64,000 nucleotides of DNA from Dasypus novemcinctus (GCF_030445035.2 NC_080696.1:25061661-25125660), one strand, 5' to 3'. Shown: positions 24,667 through 36,446, numbered from the stretch's first letter. Notes: a model not told the origin generated them from the letters alone. Made by a program: numbers and translations.

Positions 24667-24971
24667 TTTATTGTAGTGGGTTTGTTCAGTTGATTAGCTT
24701 CTTCCTCTAGTCTTGGGTTTTATTTAGATGTTCTTTTCATGCATATGTTAAGTTTTCTCTTTGACACTTTGTTCTTCTTAGTCTATTTCCTTGTTGTCTT
24801 AGTTTCCTTGAAGGAAAAAGATTATGGACTGGGAAAGCAAAATAGGTAAGAAAAGAAAAAGTATGATAGTAATATTGTTATTAAATGTTAGCAGAAGAAT
24901 GATATAAGACCAAAGAGAATAAATATTAAACTCATGTAAGCAGTGTAGAGTTATAGGAATAAAAAAGTGGA

Positions 24972-25304
24972 CTAACTACAATGAGATGGGAAACTGAATA
25001 TGGAGAAGACTATAGTATGAATTACAAGGCCAGCATAATCAGGAGAGAGGGAAAGAGTAAAGAAATGATAATAATATAAAGAGTTAATTAAAGATAGAGA
25101 ACAGAATAGAATTGTTAGAAATAAAAAGCCAGAAAAATTGGGGGCTAGACAAAGAGAGGTGGAATGTAAGAGCACAACAGAAGGTGGAACATAGAAAGAT
25201 GTAGGAAAGAAAAGAGATAGCACTAGTAGCCAAAATTTGTACACATAGAAAAGAGGAAATTGAGGATGAGGAAGCATAACGAAAAAGAAACAAGCCAGCA
25301 GCAT
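24972..25304 (-). other. Hydrophobic reading frame in L1 copy C 5'UTR (110 codons)
   Basis: Sense-strand frame upstream of ORF1 in copy C. The block STSLCLAPNFSGFLFL aligns with copies A and B in the same frame. A second overlapping frame (25084-25362) carries the segment SSSSISSFLCV shared with copy A, so a frameshift separates the two conserved halves here. Hydrophobic, no domain recognised. Compositional artefact is possible. Confidence 0.3.
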
Positions 25305-26420
25305 CTAATTGGAAAAGGAAAAAGAAGAAAAAGGTGGGAAGATAAAGAAGAAGGAAAGACAAGGAAACAAGAAAAAAAAATAAAATAAAGACAAGACTTC
25401 AAACAAGGAGTCAACCAAACAATGAAACAAAAAACCAGACTTCCCTTTTAAGTTCTTATTTAGGAAAAATAAGACGACCAAGAGAAGCTAACACAAGGGT
25501 AATATCTAAGATTTCCCTGTTTCAAAGTGTCAGCTAATATCCCAGTGTGTCACTACTCGAAGAGGAGCTGGTTGCTGAACTTTGCACATTTGAGGCTGAA
25601 ACTCCTCCATTGAGCCAAACCCTCATTCTGGGTCATCCTGCTCCTCACAAAGAGTCTCTTTCCAGGGGCAGGATTGACTCTTCGCAATTGAATAAACAGA
25701 TTAGGAATCTGCCCTTCCCCCTTTCTCCCTTTCTCACTTACCTTTCTCTCAGGGCAGCAAGAAGCCCATGTGAGAACTCCCCTCCAAAATTCTGATAGGA
25801 TCCTGGTGAACCAAATCTCCATGGAAAATAATGACTCTCAGCCTCTTTGAGTGAAAGCACCCACACATTGCTGGGAACCCTAAATATGCTCTGTAAGGCC
25901 ACCAAGAACTTCCTACGGTCCCCCTGCTTAGGTGTGTTGCACAAGATTAGTTAATTGCCTGGTTCCACCTTCTCCCAGATGTAAGCCACAGAGGTTAGGT
26001 GAATCATGCTGCCTCAGCTGGTTCACTTCTCCCCTCTTTCTGGTTTTTCCTCAAGCCAGCCGATATGGTCCTCAGAGCTCAAAAAGGGGGGTCAAGACAT
26101 CTGAACTCACACTCATAAGAACCCTCTCCACCCTTCACCAGAACCCTTCCACTCTCAGAGTTTTTCTCCTCAGGCTGTGTGACCAGCAAGGTTCAGGAAA
26201 AGTCTCGGCTTCTTGCCCTGTGGGAGAGGCAGAAAGCCTTGGTTTTATGTTGAGCTATCACTCTTTTTGTCATGCTCTCTCCAGATTGATGGCCAGCAGC
26301 CTCTTGCTTTCCGGGTTCCCAAAACTGCTCAGTCAGGCAGGATTTTGTCCCCACTCAGCAGTTTTATCTTGTAAGAGAGATGATGTGGGTGCACCTACTC
26401 TAATGCCATCTTGCCCCATG

Positions 26421-28011
26421 TCTGGTCATTTAATTTCATGCATAAGTGACTGCAACTTTGCTCCTGCAGCTCACTTCTTCATTTCCCACAGAATGATTAT
26501 TTTGTAAACTTGAAAGAACATTTAAACTGTTAAACTATGAGAACAACTTGATTAAAACTTTACCTTAACAATTTGATATGCTCATTTGAATGGTAGAACC
26601 CTTAAAAATGATCAAGGAATAATGCAAATATTATAATTATTATAAGTAATGGATATTTAAAAATATATTTGAAGTAGCTTTTTCTTTATTCCAGAAAAAT
26701 CTTATCAGGGGATCATAGGAAAATAAATTTTAAGATGCTATGGTTTCAGGTAGCTTACTTTCTTTATAAAACAACTTCTTGTCCATATCATAGTCAATGT
26801 TGTATCTCTGAAAATGTGTTTGTTGTAGTTCGTTTAGGAGAAATTTGAGCATATATTTATACCAATCTCTGGTATCAAACTCGAGTTCAATTCAATAGAG
26901 ATCTATGAGTTCCAGATGGAAAACTGATTAGAAAATGAAGTCATGAAAATCATTGATTGGTTTACAACTTCATACTTAATAAATAAACTCTTTGATACTT
27001 TGTTCTGATGAGATTGGCATTGTGGAGGAATAAAACAAATATCCCTGCTGGGAGTAGAGTGAAATTCATTGCAAGAAAAGTAAATTTCCTCTCTTAAAAT
27101 ATTTTCAAATAAACAAATCACAGAACAAAAATAAACAATTCAGAATAAATAAGGAAGAAGCAGATGTGAGTTGAGGTGATATGAAACCATTTCTCAGGGA
27201 TTTGTTCCGCTGTAAAAATTTAGGAATGGTGATAAATGCAAGGTCATTTCTCATAGATAGAGGAAAAAGGCAGTGATAGGGACTGAGAAAAGGTCTAATA
27301 TTAGAGGAACTCCCAGAGTTAGGGTAGCTTTTAAGAAATTTGTACAAGCATGTATAGTAGCCATTTTTAAATTCTTCTTTATGCTATACTTTCATTTGTT
27401 TTCCAGGACCTAAATAATACATTCAGTAAATATTGCAATATAATCTCAATATATGTTTGGAGTTTCAGCATGGATCTAATCAATTCCTCTGATTGCATGG
27501 TGGGAAGTAAATAATGGGATAAAAATCTATTGTGTTGATCCAAACAGTGCAAAAATCATGTTCAAAGGAGAGATCCGAGTGTGTGAGGGCACAGGGAGCA
27601 AGTAAATAACTCTGGATGTCCATCACAGGAATTCCAGAAAGGGAATTAACATAATGATGAAAGCCTAACTCTGTACAAAATGTGAAGTTATATCTAGCCA
27701 TCAAATCCAGAGGATATGACATCTAATTAGGGTTAGTAAAAATAAAATTACACAAAGATTAATAATATCAATGCAAGTTTCTAAATGAATATTTATTACA
27801 GATTAATTTGAACAGTCATAGGCATATAATATAGTTGATACAATTTGTCTACATTTCTAAAATGTTGCATTGGTGGGGTGATTAATGTTTTCTTTAGAAA
27901 TATTCTAGGACCAAAAATGAGTGTTAACTGAGAACAAGGTCTTTTCTTCCCATGTTTCTGACCACAGAGGTATGGACTGATCACCAACATGCTTTTCAGT
28001 TTGACTCTATG
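26421..28011. other. Intergenic DNA downstream of the olfactory receptor
   Basis: AT-rich DNA with no recognised repeat. On the minus strand this is the 3' flank of the receptor gene. Several 60-80-codon ORFs occur but show no family features and no receptor motifs, so they are taken as chance. Confidence 0.55.
27792..27797 (-). promoter_or_regulatory. Candidate polyadenylation signal for the olfactory receptor
   Basis: AATAAA on the minus strand, about 215 bp beyond the receptor stop codon. Plausible 3'UTR length for this gene class, but the hexamer is common in AT-rich DNA, so the assignment is tentative. Confidence 0.35.
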
Positions 28012-28998
28012 CTAAACATGCACTTTAATAATGGACCAGTTTTTCTCAAACAATCTTTTCATTGTCTTTTTAACATCGTTGTTCCTCAAACTGTAGATGA
28101 TGGGATTCAGCATGGGAATGACAATGGTATAAAATACAGATACTATCATATCGTGGTCTAAAGTATAGCTGGAACTTGGCCTCACATACATGAAGAGGAT
28201 TGTACCATGATAAATTGACACTCCAGTTAGGTGAGAGCCGCAGGTGGAAAAGATTTTTTGCCTCCCTTCAGCAGAACGCATCTTCAGAATGGCCATCAGA
28301 ATGAAAGCATAGGAGATCAAGATAATTAGTAAACTAGATATCTCAATAAAACTCACAAAGCAGAAGAGTAGAAGTTGGTTGATGTGAGTGTCTGAACAAG
28401 AAATAGCTAGGAGTGGAGGGATTTCACAAAAGACATGTCTAATTTCATTGGATGCACAGAAGGATAGGCTAAAAGTGGCCACTGTGTGTAAAGTGGCATT
28501 CAATGTGCCACCAACATAGGAAGCAATGATGAGTGAAACATAGACTCTGGGTGACATGTTAACTGAATAAAGCAGTGGGTTGTAAATTGCTACATAGCGA
28601 TCATAAGCCATTGCTGCCAAGAGAAAACTCTCTGTAGTCCCAAAAGTAACAAAGAGAAGCATCTGTGTTGCACAGCCAAGAAATGAAATGGTTTTATACT
28701 CTGCCAAGAAATTCACCAACATTTTTGGGGTGACAACTGAAGAATAGCAGGCATCTAAGAATGACAACACACTCAGAAAATAGTACATGGGGTTGTGGAG
28801 CCGGGAATCCTGAATGACCAATAAAACCAGTCCCAAGTTTGCTACCAAAGTAAAAAGATAGATTGCTAAAAATAAGAAAAACAGGGAGACTTCCAGCTCA
28901 ATATTATCTGTGAAGCCCATCAATATAAACACAGTGACTTCAGTCCCATTCTTCAACCAAATATTGTTTGGCTCCAAATCTGATGGAAACCCTGACAT
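28012..28998 (-). CDS. Olfactory receptor, class II, OR5T-like, intact
   Basis: Single-exon seven-transmembrane odorant receptor of 328 residues, acting in the olfactory neuron ciliary membrane through Golf. Family marks seen in order: N-glycosylation site N-G-T at 17-19; TM1 about 40-62; [10 protein letters not shown] 67-76; TM3 entry Cys109 paired by family rule with ECL2 Cys (C181, C191 and C201 are present); MAYDRYVAI 130-138; [10 protein letters not shown] 248-257; PMLNPIIYS 295-303; basic C-tail. No stop or frameshift. The ATG at 28996-28998 (rc) gives the usual short extracellular N-terminus; the next Met (27) is too close to TM1. TAG stop at 28012-28014. The usual TM1 Gly-Asn is Ala53-Asn54 here. 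The [10 protein letters not shown] start and [14 protein letters not shown] helix suggest OR5T1/2/3 of human chromosome 11; orthology needs a tree. Its 5' non-coding exon is not identifiable. Confidence 0.96.
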   Translation of the reverse strand: MSGFPSDLEPNNIWLKNGTEVTVFILMGFTDNIELEVSLFFLFLAIYLFTLVANLGLVLLVIQDSRLHNPMYYFLSVLSFLDACYSSVVTPKMLVNFLAEYKTISFLGCATQMLLFVTFGTTESFLLAAMAYDRYVAIYNPLLYSVNMSPRVYVSLIIASYVGGTLNATLHTVATFSLSFCASNEIRHVFCEIPPLLAISCSDTHINQLLLFCFVSFIEISSLLIILISYAFILMAILKMRSAEGRQKIFSTCGSHLTGVSIYHGTILFMYVRPSSSYTLDHDMIVSVFYTIVIPMLNPIIYSLRNNDVKKTMKRLFEKNWSIIKVHV

Positions 28999-29475
28999 TT
29001 CAATTTAAATTTATAGGTGCTCCAGGCAATATCTCATGAAAGAGAGTTCACCAATTATGTCCTCCTGTTTATTTCTTGGAAGGGAAAATGATATCCAAGG
29101 CAGTGATGAGGTAGTCAATGACAAAAGTGTTGGGCGAAAGTGAATGTACTTCGCTGTACAAAATAAATGAAGAAATAGTTTCATACACTTTGTGGCTAAA
29201 TGAGTCACGTAAAAAAAAACAACAAAAAACCCAGATATGTTGTTCCTTTTCTAGTTGTTTTATGTTAAATTTTCTACCACCTGTTTTCATATTACATGAT
29301 ACTATAATTCACAAATATTTATGATTATTGCAATTTTTAATCCAAAAATGTTACCTGGAATGTACATACTTGAAGGATATTCCTAAATATGCTATAAAAT
29401 ACATGAACTGCCTTTCATTAATAGTCTTAATTATAACATGGGAGCAATCACATTCACATCACAAGATTTTATTAA
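28999..29475. other. 5' flank of the olfactory receptor
   Basis: AT-rich, repeat-poor DNA upstream of the receptor (which reads leftward). Olfactory promoters often carry homeodomain (TAATTA-type) and Olf/EBF sites; one TTAATTA occurs near 29428-29434, but no clear Olf/EBF site or non-coding exon can be assigned by eye. Confidence 0.4.
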
Positions 29476-30857
29476 ATTTAAATGATTAGAGAACCAGCAA
29501 GATGGCAGCAGACTAAGGAGCTCCTAGAGTCAGCTCCTGCTACAGGGCAGTTAGCAAACACCCAGAGCTCTCTGGAGTTAGCTAAAGAACCTGTATGGGG
29601 GCTCCAGGAGGCCAGAATAGCATCCTGCAATGTCCTTGGGGGAGTGGAAAGAGGGGACTGCCTGTCTGCAGGGAAGACTACTAAGTAGAGCACTCCAAGC
29701 AGGGAAGGCCAGCGCCCATTCTCCACTGGAGGCACGAGCCCCCTCAGGAGCTATTCTGATGCTGGAATTGAAAGCTCCATTTCCCCAGAATGGGGGAGGA
29801 AAAGACAGTTGGACATCAATTTCAGCTATGATGAGGAAATTCAGTGGGCTACAGTATGATCCTGAGAACAGCTAAGGTTTGAGCCTGTCCAGACCAGAAA
29901 GAGGCTGGAAGTTGTCATCTTAACTCCATGCTTGGGATGAGGGGAAGTGAGGTGGACTGAAAATCACAGTACTGGTGGGGACTGGCTTCTTCCCATCCAA
30001 ATCATATTGCAGCTCTAGCCTAGGCCCCAGTACCACCTCCAGGAGGGAGGAAGTTGCGGGGACATGCACCAACTTCTCTGGGAAATTGCCAGGTAAGCCG
30101 CAGAGGCTGGTGATAATCCTACTCTGGCAGCACAAGCTGCCCCAGCAGCTGCTCTGTGATGGGAATTGGAAGCTCCATTTCCCAGAAACAGGGGAGGAGG
30201 AGATGGTTGACTGCCAATTTCAGCTACTGATTGGGAGAGTTGGCAGGCTAAGAGATAACCCTGGGAACAGCTGGGGTGAGAACCAGCCCAAGTCAGAAAG
30301 AGGACATTAGCCACCATTCTGACTCTGCCCCCACCCAGAGGGGAAGCCAGGCTGACAGTTTCTTTCATGCAGATCAGCTGCAGCCCACCTAGGCTTCAAC
30401 CCAGCCTCTGGCAGGGAGGAGGCTGAGAAGATCTGCACCAGCCTATACAGATAACTACAGGCAACTTTGGCTGGCATAGAGTGAAAATCAGAAGTCTACC
30501 AGGGCAATTGTGGTCATCTTAGGACCCAAACTGTATAGATTGCTGCCCACACCTGCAGCTCCATCCCTTCCCCAGGGAGAAAGGGATGTGAAGCTCTGTC
30601 AGTCTTTCTGGGTAACTACAGTCTTGGCCTGCACATGGATTATTCCACACAGCTGGGTCTCTGTCCCTACCTCTGGTAAGAGAGAAAGTTGGAAGAAGTC
30701 ATTGGTCCCTGGTGCAATGAGGGGAGCTTTAGTCTCCACAGCTTACAGCACCAACTACCTTCTTGGCTCCTACTGCATAACCAGCAAGGGAGAAATGCTA
30801 GGAAATCCTAAAATAGAGAGTAAAACTGCACCCAGAATAAATACTCTGGTAAGCCAG

Positions 30858-31860
30858 ATGCGAAGACACCAACAAAAAATTACAATCCACACCAAGAAAC
30901 AGGAAGCTATGGCACAGTTAAAGGAACAAGATAAGCCTCCAGATGACATAAAGGAGTTGAGACAACTAATTACAGATGTTCAAACAAATCTCCTTAATAA
31001 ATTCAATGAGATGGCTAAAGAGATTAAGGATATTAAGAAGACAGTGGATGAGCACAAAGAAGAATTTGAGAGCATATATAGAAAAATAGCAGATCTTATG
31101 GGAATAAAAGGTGCAATAAATGAAATTTAAAAAACATTGGAATCATATAGGAGCAGATTTGAGGAGGCAGAAGAAAGGATTGGAGAGCTTGAAGAAATGG
31201 CCTCTGAGAGTGAACATACAAAAGAACAGATGAAGAAAAGAATAGAAAAATTTGAACAAGGTCTAAGGGAAATAAATGACAGCAAAAGGCAGGCAAACAT
31301 AAGTGTCATGGGCGTCCCAGAGGGAGAAGAGAAGAGAAAAGGGGCAGAAGGAATATTTAAAGAAATAATGGTAGAAAATTTCCCAACTATATTGAAGGAT
31401 GTAGATATCCATGTCCAAGAAGCACAATGTGCTCCCATCAAAAAAAATCCAAATAGACCAATTCCAAGATACATATTTATCAGAATGTCAGATGCCAAAG
31501 ACAAAAAGAATTCTGAGAGCAGCAAGAGAAAAGCAATGCATAACATATAAGGGATACCCAATAAGATTAAGTGCTGATTTCTCACCAGAGGCAAGAAGAC
31601 AGTGATCTGATATATTTAAGACACTACAAGAAAAAAATTTCCAGCCAAGAATCTTATATCCAGCGATACTGTCTTTTAAAAATGAGGGTGAAATTAGAAT
31701 ATTCACAGATAAACAGAAATTGAGAGAATTTCTAAGCAAGAGACCAGAATTTCAGGAAATACTAAAGGGTGTGCTAGATCCTGAAAAGAAAAGACAGGAG
31801 AGAGGGCCCCCTGGAAGAGAGTCTAGAAATGAAGATTATATCAATAAAAGTCACTAAAAG
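30858..31860 (+). pseudogene. L1 copy E ORF1, nearly complete, three disruptions
   Basis: ORF1 chaperone. Start ATG at 30858-30860, chosen because M-R-R-H-Q-Q-K-I matches the other copies. N-terminal coiled coil (Glu/Lys/Leu-rich heptads) about 30950-31290; RNA-recognition segment with V-P-E-G-E-E-K at about 31313-31333; C-terminal domain with Y-K-G-Y-P-I-R-L at about 31545-31570. Disruptions: in-frame TAA at 31128-31130, a frameshift around 31480-31550, and a TGA where the family has Trp (about 31605). About 330 codons in total, the usual ORF1 length. Confidence 0.82.
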
Positions 31861-32879
31861 TGTCAAAAGAGTGGTGAAAATAAAATATGACAGATAAAAT
31901 TCAAATACTCAGGAATAAACTTAACCAATGATGCAAAGCACTTGTATTCAAAAAACTGCAACTTAATGTTAAAGAAATCAAAAAAGCCCAAATAACTGGA
32001 ACAACATTCCATACCCACGGATTGGAAGACTAAATATCATAAAGATGTCAATTCTACTCAAATTGATATACAGATTTAATGCATCCCATTAAAAATTCCA
32101 CCAGCATTAAAGAAAAAATTGAAAACACGATCATTAAATTTATTTGGAAGGATAAGGAGTCCTGAATAGCCAGAAACATCCTAAAAAAGAAAAGTGAACC
32201 ATCATATCCAGACTTTAAATCATAATACCTACCTATAGTGGTAAAAACAACCTGGCCTAAAGACAGACACAATAGACCAATGGAACCAAATTTATGGTTC
32301 AGAAACAGACCCTCGCAGGTATGGTCAAGTGATTTTTAACAAGCCTGTCAAACTCACACAGCTCAGCCAGAACAACCCATTCAACAAATGGTGTTGAAAG
32401 AATTGGACATCCATAGCTGAGGGAAGGAAAGAAGACCCCTATCTCACACCTTATCCAAAAACTATCTCAAAATGGATCAAAAAACTGAAAATAAAAGCAA
32501 GAACCATAAAACTTCTAGATGAAATTATTGGAAAATATCTTCAAGACTTGGTGGTAGGTGGTGGATATTTAAAGGCGATAAGAGAAGGACTGAGTGGACT
32601 ATTGATGTTTAATGTATGTAGAATTTTTAATTAGCTTTACTGTAAAATTGTGGAAATGTATAGAGTGGATGTTAACACACAGTAAGTAACAGCTAGTTTA
32701 TAAATGGGGATGTTACTGAAAATGGTAGTCTAATTATGTAAATGCCACTTGACAGAATGCTTGAGAATAATCTAGGAACTGGATAGCACAGTAAACCAAG
32801 AGGTGGGTGAAAATTGTGTTGATGGTACAGATGCAAGAGAGTCCTTTGTTAGCTAGAACAAATGTATATTGTTACTGCA

Positions 32880-33639
32880 GGGTGTTGGGAATGTGGAGAA
32901 GCATGGGAAAAATACAGCTGGAGTGACCTATAGTCTGTGGTTAGTAGTAATAATATAATATTCGTGCATCTATTTAAAGATGCACTGTATTGATACTGAG
33001 GCAGTATGGACAATGTGAGCCAAATGTACACTATGGACATGGCAATAATCAGATGATATTATTTTATCTGTGGCAAATGACACATCACATTGTGGTGTGT
33101 TGATGGAGGGATGTTGTTTGGGAATTCTGCACATGTACATGATTATTTTATAAGTTTACAACTTCTGTCATAAAAATATTTAAAAAATAATAATAGGATG
33201 GGTTGGGGGGAAAACACACCAAATATGAGATAAGAACCATGATTATTATTAAGATTTTGGCAGTGTTCTTTCATAGCTTGTAACAAACATCTCAGGACAA
33301 TGCAAGGTGTTGGTGGAGGGTTGATGTATGGGACCCCTGTATAATGTTATACATGTTTGCTTTGTAAGTTCACAACTTTTACTATACCCTTGTTTATGTA
33401 TGTTCATATATAAATGATATAAAGATAATAATAATTGGATTGGTTAGGGGAAAATACTTTTAGTGGTGATATTTTGACAATACTCTTTAATCATTAGTTA
33501 AAAAGGTTTAAAAACAATGCAATCTATTGGTGATAGGGTGAGATATTATATATGTTTGTTTTGTAAGTTCACAACTATTATACATTTGTTGTTTATGAAT
33601 GTTTATGTATGGGTTATATATTTCAATAAATTTTTAAAT
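32880..33639 (+). repeat. Three diverged tandem units in the 3'UTR of L1 copy E
   Basis: Units at about 32880-33195, 33196-33440 and 33441-33639. Each ends with a segment like GTTTGTTTTGTAAGTTCACAAC followed by an AT-rich stretch, and units one and two are followed by a GGATKGGTTRGGGG-AAAA motif. Divergence is substantial, so the triplication is old and probably belonged to the source element. Confidence 0.6.
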
Positions 33640-33652
33640 ATTTAAATGATTA

Positions 33653-36033
33653 ACTATGTGAACATTATTTAATTTAAAATTTTCCAGGTGACTTAAAAAA
33701 TGTGATCAGTTATACTTACATTTTAACCTTTTGACAGGACTTCCTTTTCACAACCAACCAGTTTGTACTCTTTCCAGGCAGGGATCCCATTCCAGTGGTC
33801 CTTCAGGAGAAGTGATGACAGAGCAGCGGATGGTGTTCTAGAGGTAAATGCATCCCATAAGCCATTAAAAAGGGTACAATAGCTGGGAAATTGGCCAAAA
33901 GTAAGACTCTTAATGGAAACTCCATAGACAGTGATTCAGTAAACTGAGCAGCAGGTATTAATCCCAGGTTAGGTCTAACTTTATGTGCTGCCAAAGAAAG
34001 TCCTTTCCTGCCAAAAGTGGCACCTTTAATAATTAACACCAACCAGATTCAAGCCTTAGCAGTTGTTATTTCTAAGATTTAGCATTTTCACCTTAAATTT
34101 ACATATGTTCTTGGCCTTCCTGGTGCTAATTGTCATTTTATTATAATTTCAATAATAATGCCATAAGATGCCATGCCTTATGATTAGTATAAAAGGAAAT
34201 GTCGATAATTAATTTTTGTGTCCATTAAAATTTGTTCTTACTAAATAAAAAAAGGATACAAAAACATTATCATTACCTTTCCTATTTTGTTCCTTTATAG
34301 CTCGTTATATCGTTAGTATTGTTCAAGTTTTAACTTAATGACTTTATTCACATGCTCACTATCCCTGACAAGTCCTTGGGTGTATTTTTGGGACCTATAT
34401 CTATCAAGAAAAATTCACAACAATTTCCTGTAGTCTCTAAGATAGCTCTGAAATAAATGTCATCTTACAATCACTAATAAAATTGTTTACAAAAGCTATT
34501 TCTAAAAAATTAAATCACAATATTGACACAAGTAGTCTTTGATATCTGTTTTTTTCCCTGTGCAATCAAATTTTTGCTCATTCAGTGGCATGTAAAGACA
34601 GAATAGTGCACAATAAAAAAGTAATAAAAAAGAAAACATTACAGAAGCATTTCTATAGGGACTGAAAACTTTAGTGACTGGACACAATTAAATCCAAGAT
34701 CCACTATATTTAGGAGTGAGATGTTAACATAGTACCTTTCTTTCTTACTTCAGCTTGCCATAGACCAATCTTAAGTAATTGATTTCTGTATTTTCCAGGA
34801 TTTAATAGACTGAAACCATTGCTATGCATTAGGCAGTGCTACATTCATTGATATACAACCAATTTGTATTCATGACATCAGATGTGCTAGGATTTTGCCT
34901 TTTTGTGATGTTTATCTGTGAAGAAGAGAATGAGCAAATCAAATCAAAATGTCTGGAATGAGAATAAAAACACATCTTTATTTTCCCAGAAAGTCTCCTT
35001 CAAATGTAGGTTATGAATATTTTTTAATATATAAAATAAATAGCTTCGTGAATGTAAGGTTACAGAACCAAAAAAAAAAAGTGCTTATTTGATCATTAGA
35101 GAAATTTAGAGTTAAAGTATATAATTAGGCTGAATTCCTATTTCTTAGTAAATTCACACAGTTTACCCTTGGCTCTTTCAAACACACACTATCAAATTTT
35201 ATAATAATTTCTAATTTAGTTTGAATGGCTCTAAAGGTATCAATTAATAATAGAAATATGCATTAAAATATTTTGGTGAAAAAATATGTGTCTGTTAAAA
35301 ACATTTTCTTTTTTCTTCTTTTTCTCCCCATTTTTTTTATTTCCTATTCCTCTGTCTCTCTCTCTCTCTCCCTCCCTCTCTCTCTCTCATTTCCTCACTC
35401 TCTGTTACACACCCTCTCTCTTCCCATCCCTCTCTCATCTCTCTACCCATTTCTCTGTTTATGAGAATGCATGGAATACATTTAGAAAATTCAGGAGAGG
35501 GTCAAATACAAAATAGGACTTAGCAAGATAGCAAGCAGAAGAGTGATGTGCAATCAAAATTTCAAAAAAATGTTATCAAAAGATAGTCTGCTAAAGGAAT
35601 CTACTACATAATACATATAGACTAACATACACCACAAAATTTTTAGCAACATTACAATTCTACAATTCATCAACATTCCTGAGACAAGAAGATTGTGGTA
35701 AAGTAAGGGCCTCTAAAACTGTGTATTTAATCTGTTTTTCCCTGAACTACAGTTGATTTATAAATATAACTTCATACTTTGCAAACATGTAATAACTAAG
35801 ATTGACCATATTCAGGCATATCTAGTTCAAATTTATGAACATGATGTCATTGAAGAGTGCTTCTATATGAGATACATTGAATATTTTATCACATTAAATA
35901 TTTGGCTATATATGAAGGAGGCACAGAATTGAAATATGGCTTCCATTTAATTCACTGAAAATAAAATAGCTATAAAATTGTGTTTTTTTCCCATCAAAAT
36001 ACTGAGCAGTGAATGACCCCCAAACTGTAAGCT
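33653..36033. other. AT-rich intergenic DNA with a CT-rich microsatellite
   Basis: About 2.4 kb without a recognised gene or transposable element. Only the pyrimidine-rich microsatellite at 35350-35450 and an A run near 35069-35081 stand out. A 79-codon minus ORF at 33803-34042 has no recognisable features. Confidence 0.5.
35350..35450 (+). repeat. Impure (TC)n / CT-rich microsatellite
   Basis: Runs of TC dinucleotides with CCCT interruptions over about 100 bp, all pyrimidine on the plus strand. Two overlapping ORFs reading Ser/Leu/Pro across it are artefacts of the repeat. Confidence 0.9.
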
Positions 36034-36045
36034 AAATGTTTTCTT

Positions 36046-36085
36046 TTTTTTATTATTTATTTATTTATTTCTCTCCCCTCCCCCC
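36046..36085 (-). mobile_element. Severely 5'-truncated SINE stub
   Basis: Forty bases that match only the tail end of the DAS-type SINE: T-rich tail with TTATTTATTTATTT followed by CTCTCCCCTCCCCCC. Flanked by near-identical AAATRTTTTCT direct repeats (36034-36044 and 36086-36096), as expected of a tiny retrotransposed copy. Confidence 0.65.
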
Positions 36086-36261
36086 AAATATTTTCTCTTG
36101 AAGCTATATATATATGCTTGTCATATGATACTAAATATATACTAAAATATTCTATTGAGCTTAATTACAATGAATCATGATATTTTATGTTATTTGGCAT
36201 AAAAATTCATCTTTGTTACAACACTGTGTTTTTTGGAAATTGATAGTAGTATTTTTTTGTG

Positions 36262-36446
36262 CATTATCTTATGTAATCTACATATTAACATGCAAACTAA
36301 ATAATTTATTGCAGTCTTATAGATGAGAAAACTGATGCTCTTTGGACATTAACATAACCAAAGCAACACTATTAGTCACCAGCAGAGCCAGGATTGAAGC
36401 TAAGATTTCTCTGTATTCAAACTCTAATAAGCTGTTTTCACCTGTA
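36262..36446 (+). mobile_element. MIR SINE
   Basis: Ancient mammalian-wide SINE. Visible landmarks are the TTATAGATGAGAAAACTGATGC core, a GCAGAGCCAGGATTGAA segment and the trailing CTGTATTCAAACTC part, in the right order and spacing on the plus strand. Well diverged. Confidence 0.8.

Larger units (their letters stand above)
18925..26420 (-). mobile_element. L1 copy C: full ends, RT deleted, carries a solo LTR
   Basis: Minus-strand L1. The long 3'UTR runs about 18925-22470 with a solo LTR at 20555-21124 inside it, so about 3 kb of 3'UTR. Next come the ORF2 C-terminal part (to about 23140), a junction, the endonuclease start (23150-23710), ORF1 (about 23720-24666) and the 5'UTR (24667-26420). 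The 5' end keeps CAAGATGGC (rc, 26406-26414). About 2.6 kb present in copy D (roughly 47985-50590) is missing at the junction near 23140. Confidence 0.87.
29489..33639 (+). mobile_element. L1 copy E: half-L1-like element with target duplication
   Basis: Plus-strand, 4.15 kb, bounded by a perfect 13-bp target duplication ATTTAAATGATTA (29476-29488 and 33640-33652). The 5' end has CAAGATGGCAGC at 29498-29509, the YY1-like motif of L1 promoters. Order: 5'UTR 29489-30857, ORF1 about 30858-31860, then directly a short ORF2 C-terminal remnant (about 31898-32570) and a 1-kb 3'UTR. The endonuclease and almost all of RT are absent. TSD on both sides shows both ends are original. Resembles HAL1 (half-L1) non-autonomous elements. 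Confidence 0.85.

Noticed and set aside
24095-24676. 193-codon plus-strand ORF
   Set aside because: Antisense to L1 copy C ORF1; a shadow of that coding sequence.
26903-27722. Possible second receptor relic next to the olfactory receptor
   Set aside because: None of the receptor motifs ([20 protein letters not shown]) found in any minus or plus frame.
30510-30857. Upstream extension of the 206-codon ORF1 frame of copy E
   Set aside because: The part before 30858 is 5'UTR; alignment to the other L1s sets the ORF1 start at 30858.
32880-33639. CRISPR-like regular repeats
   Set aside because: Units are long, diverged and lack spacers; vertebrate genomic context and location in an L1 3'UTR.
35273-35516. 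Ser/Leu-rich ORFs
   Set aside because: Translations of the CT-rich microsatellite.
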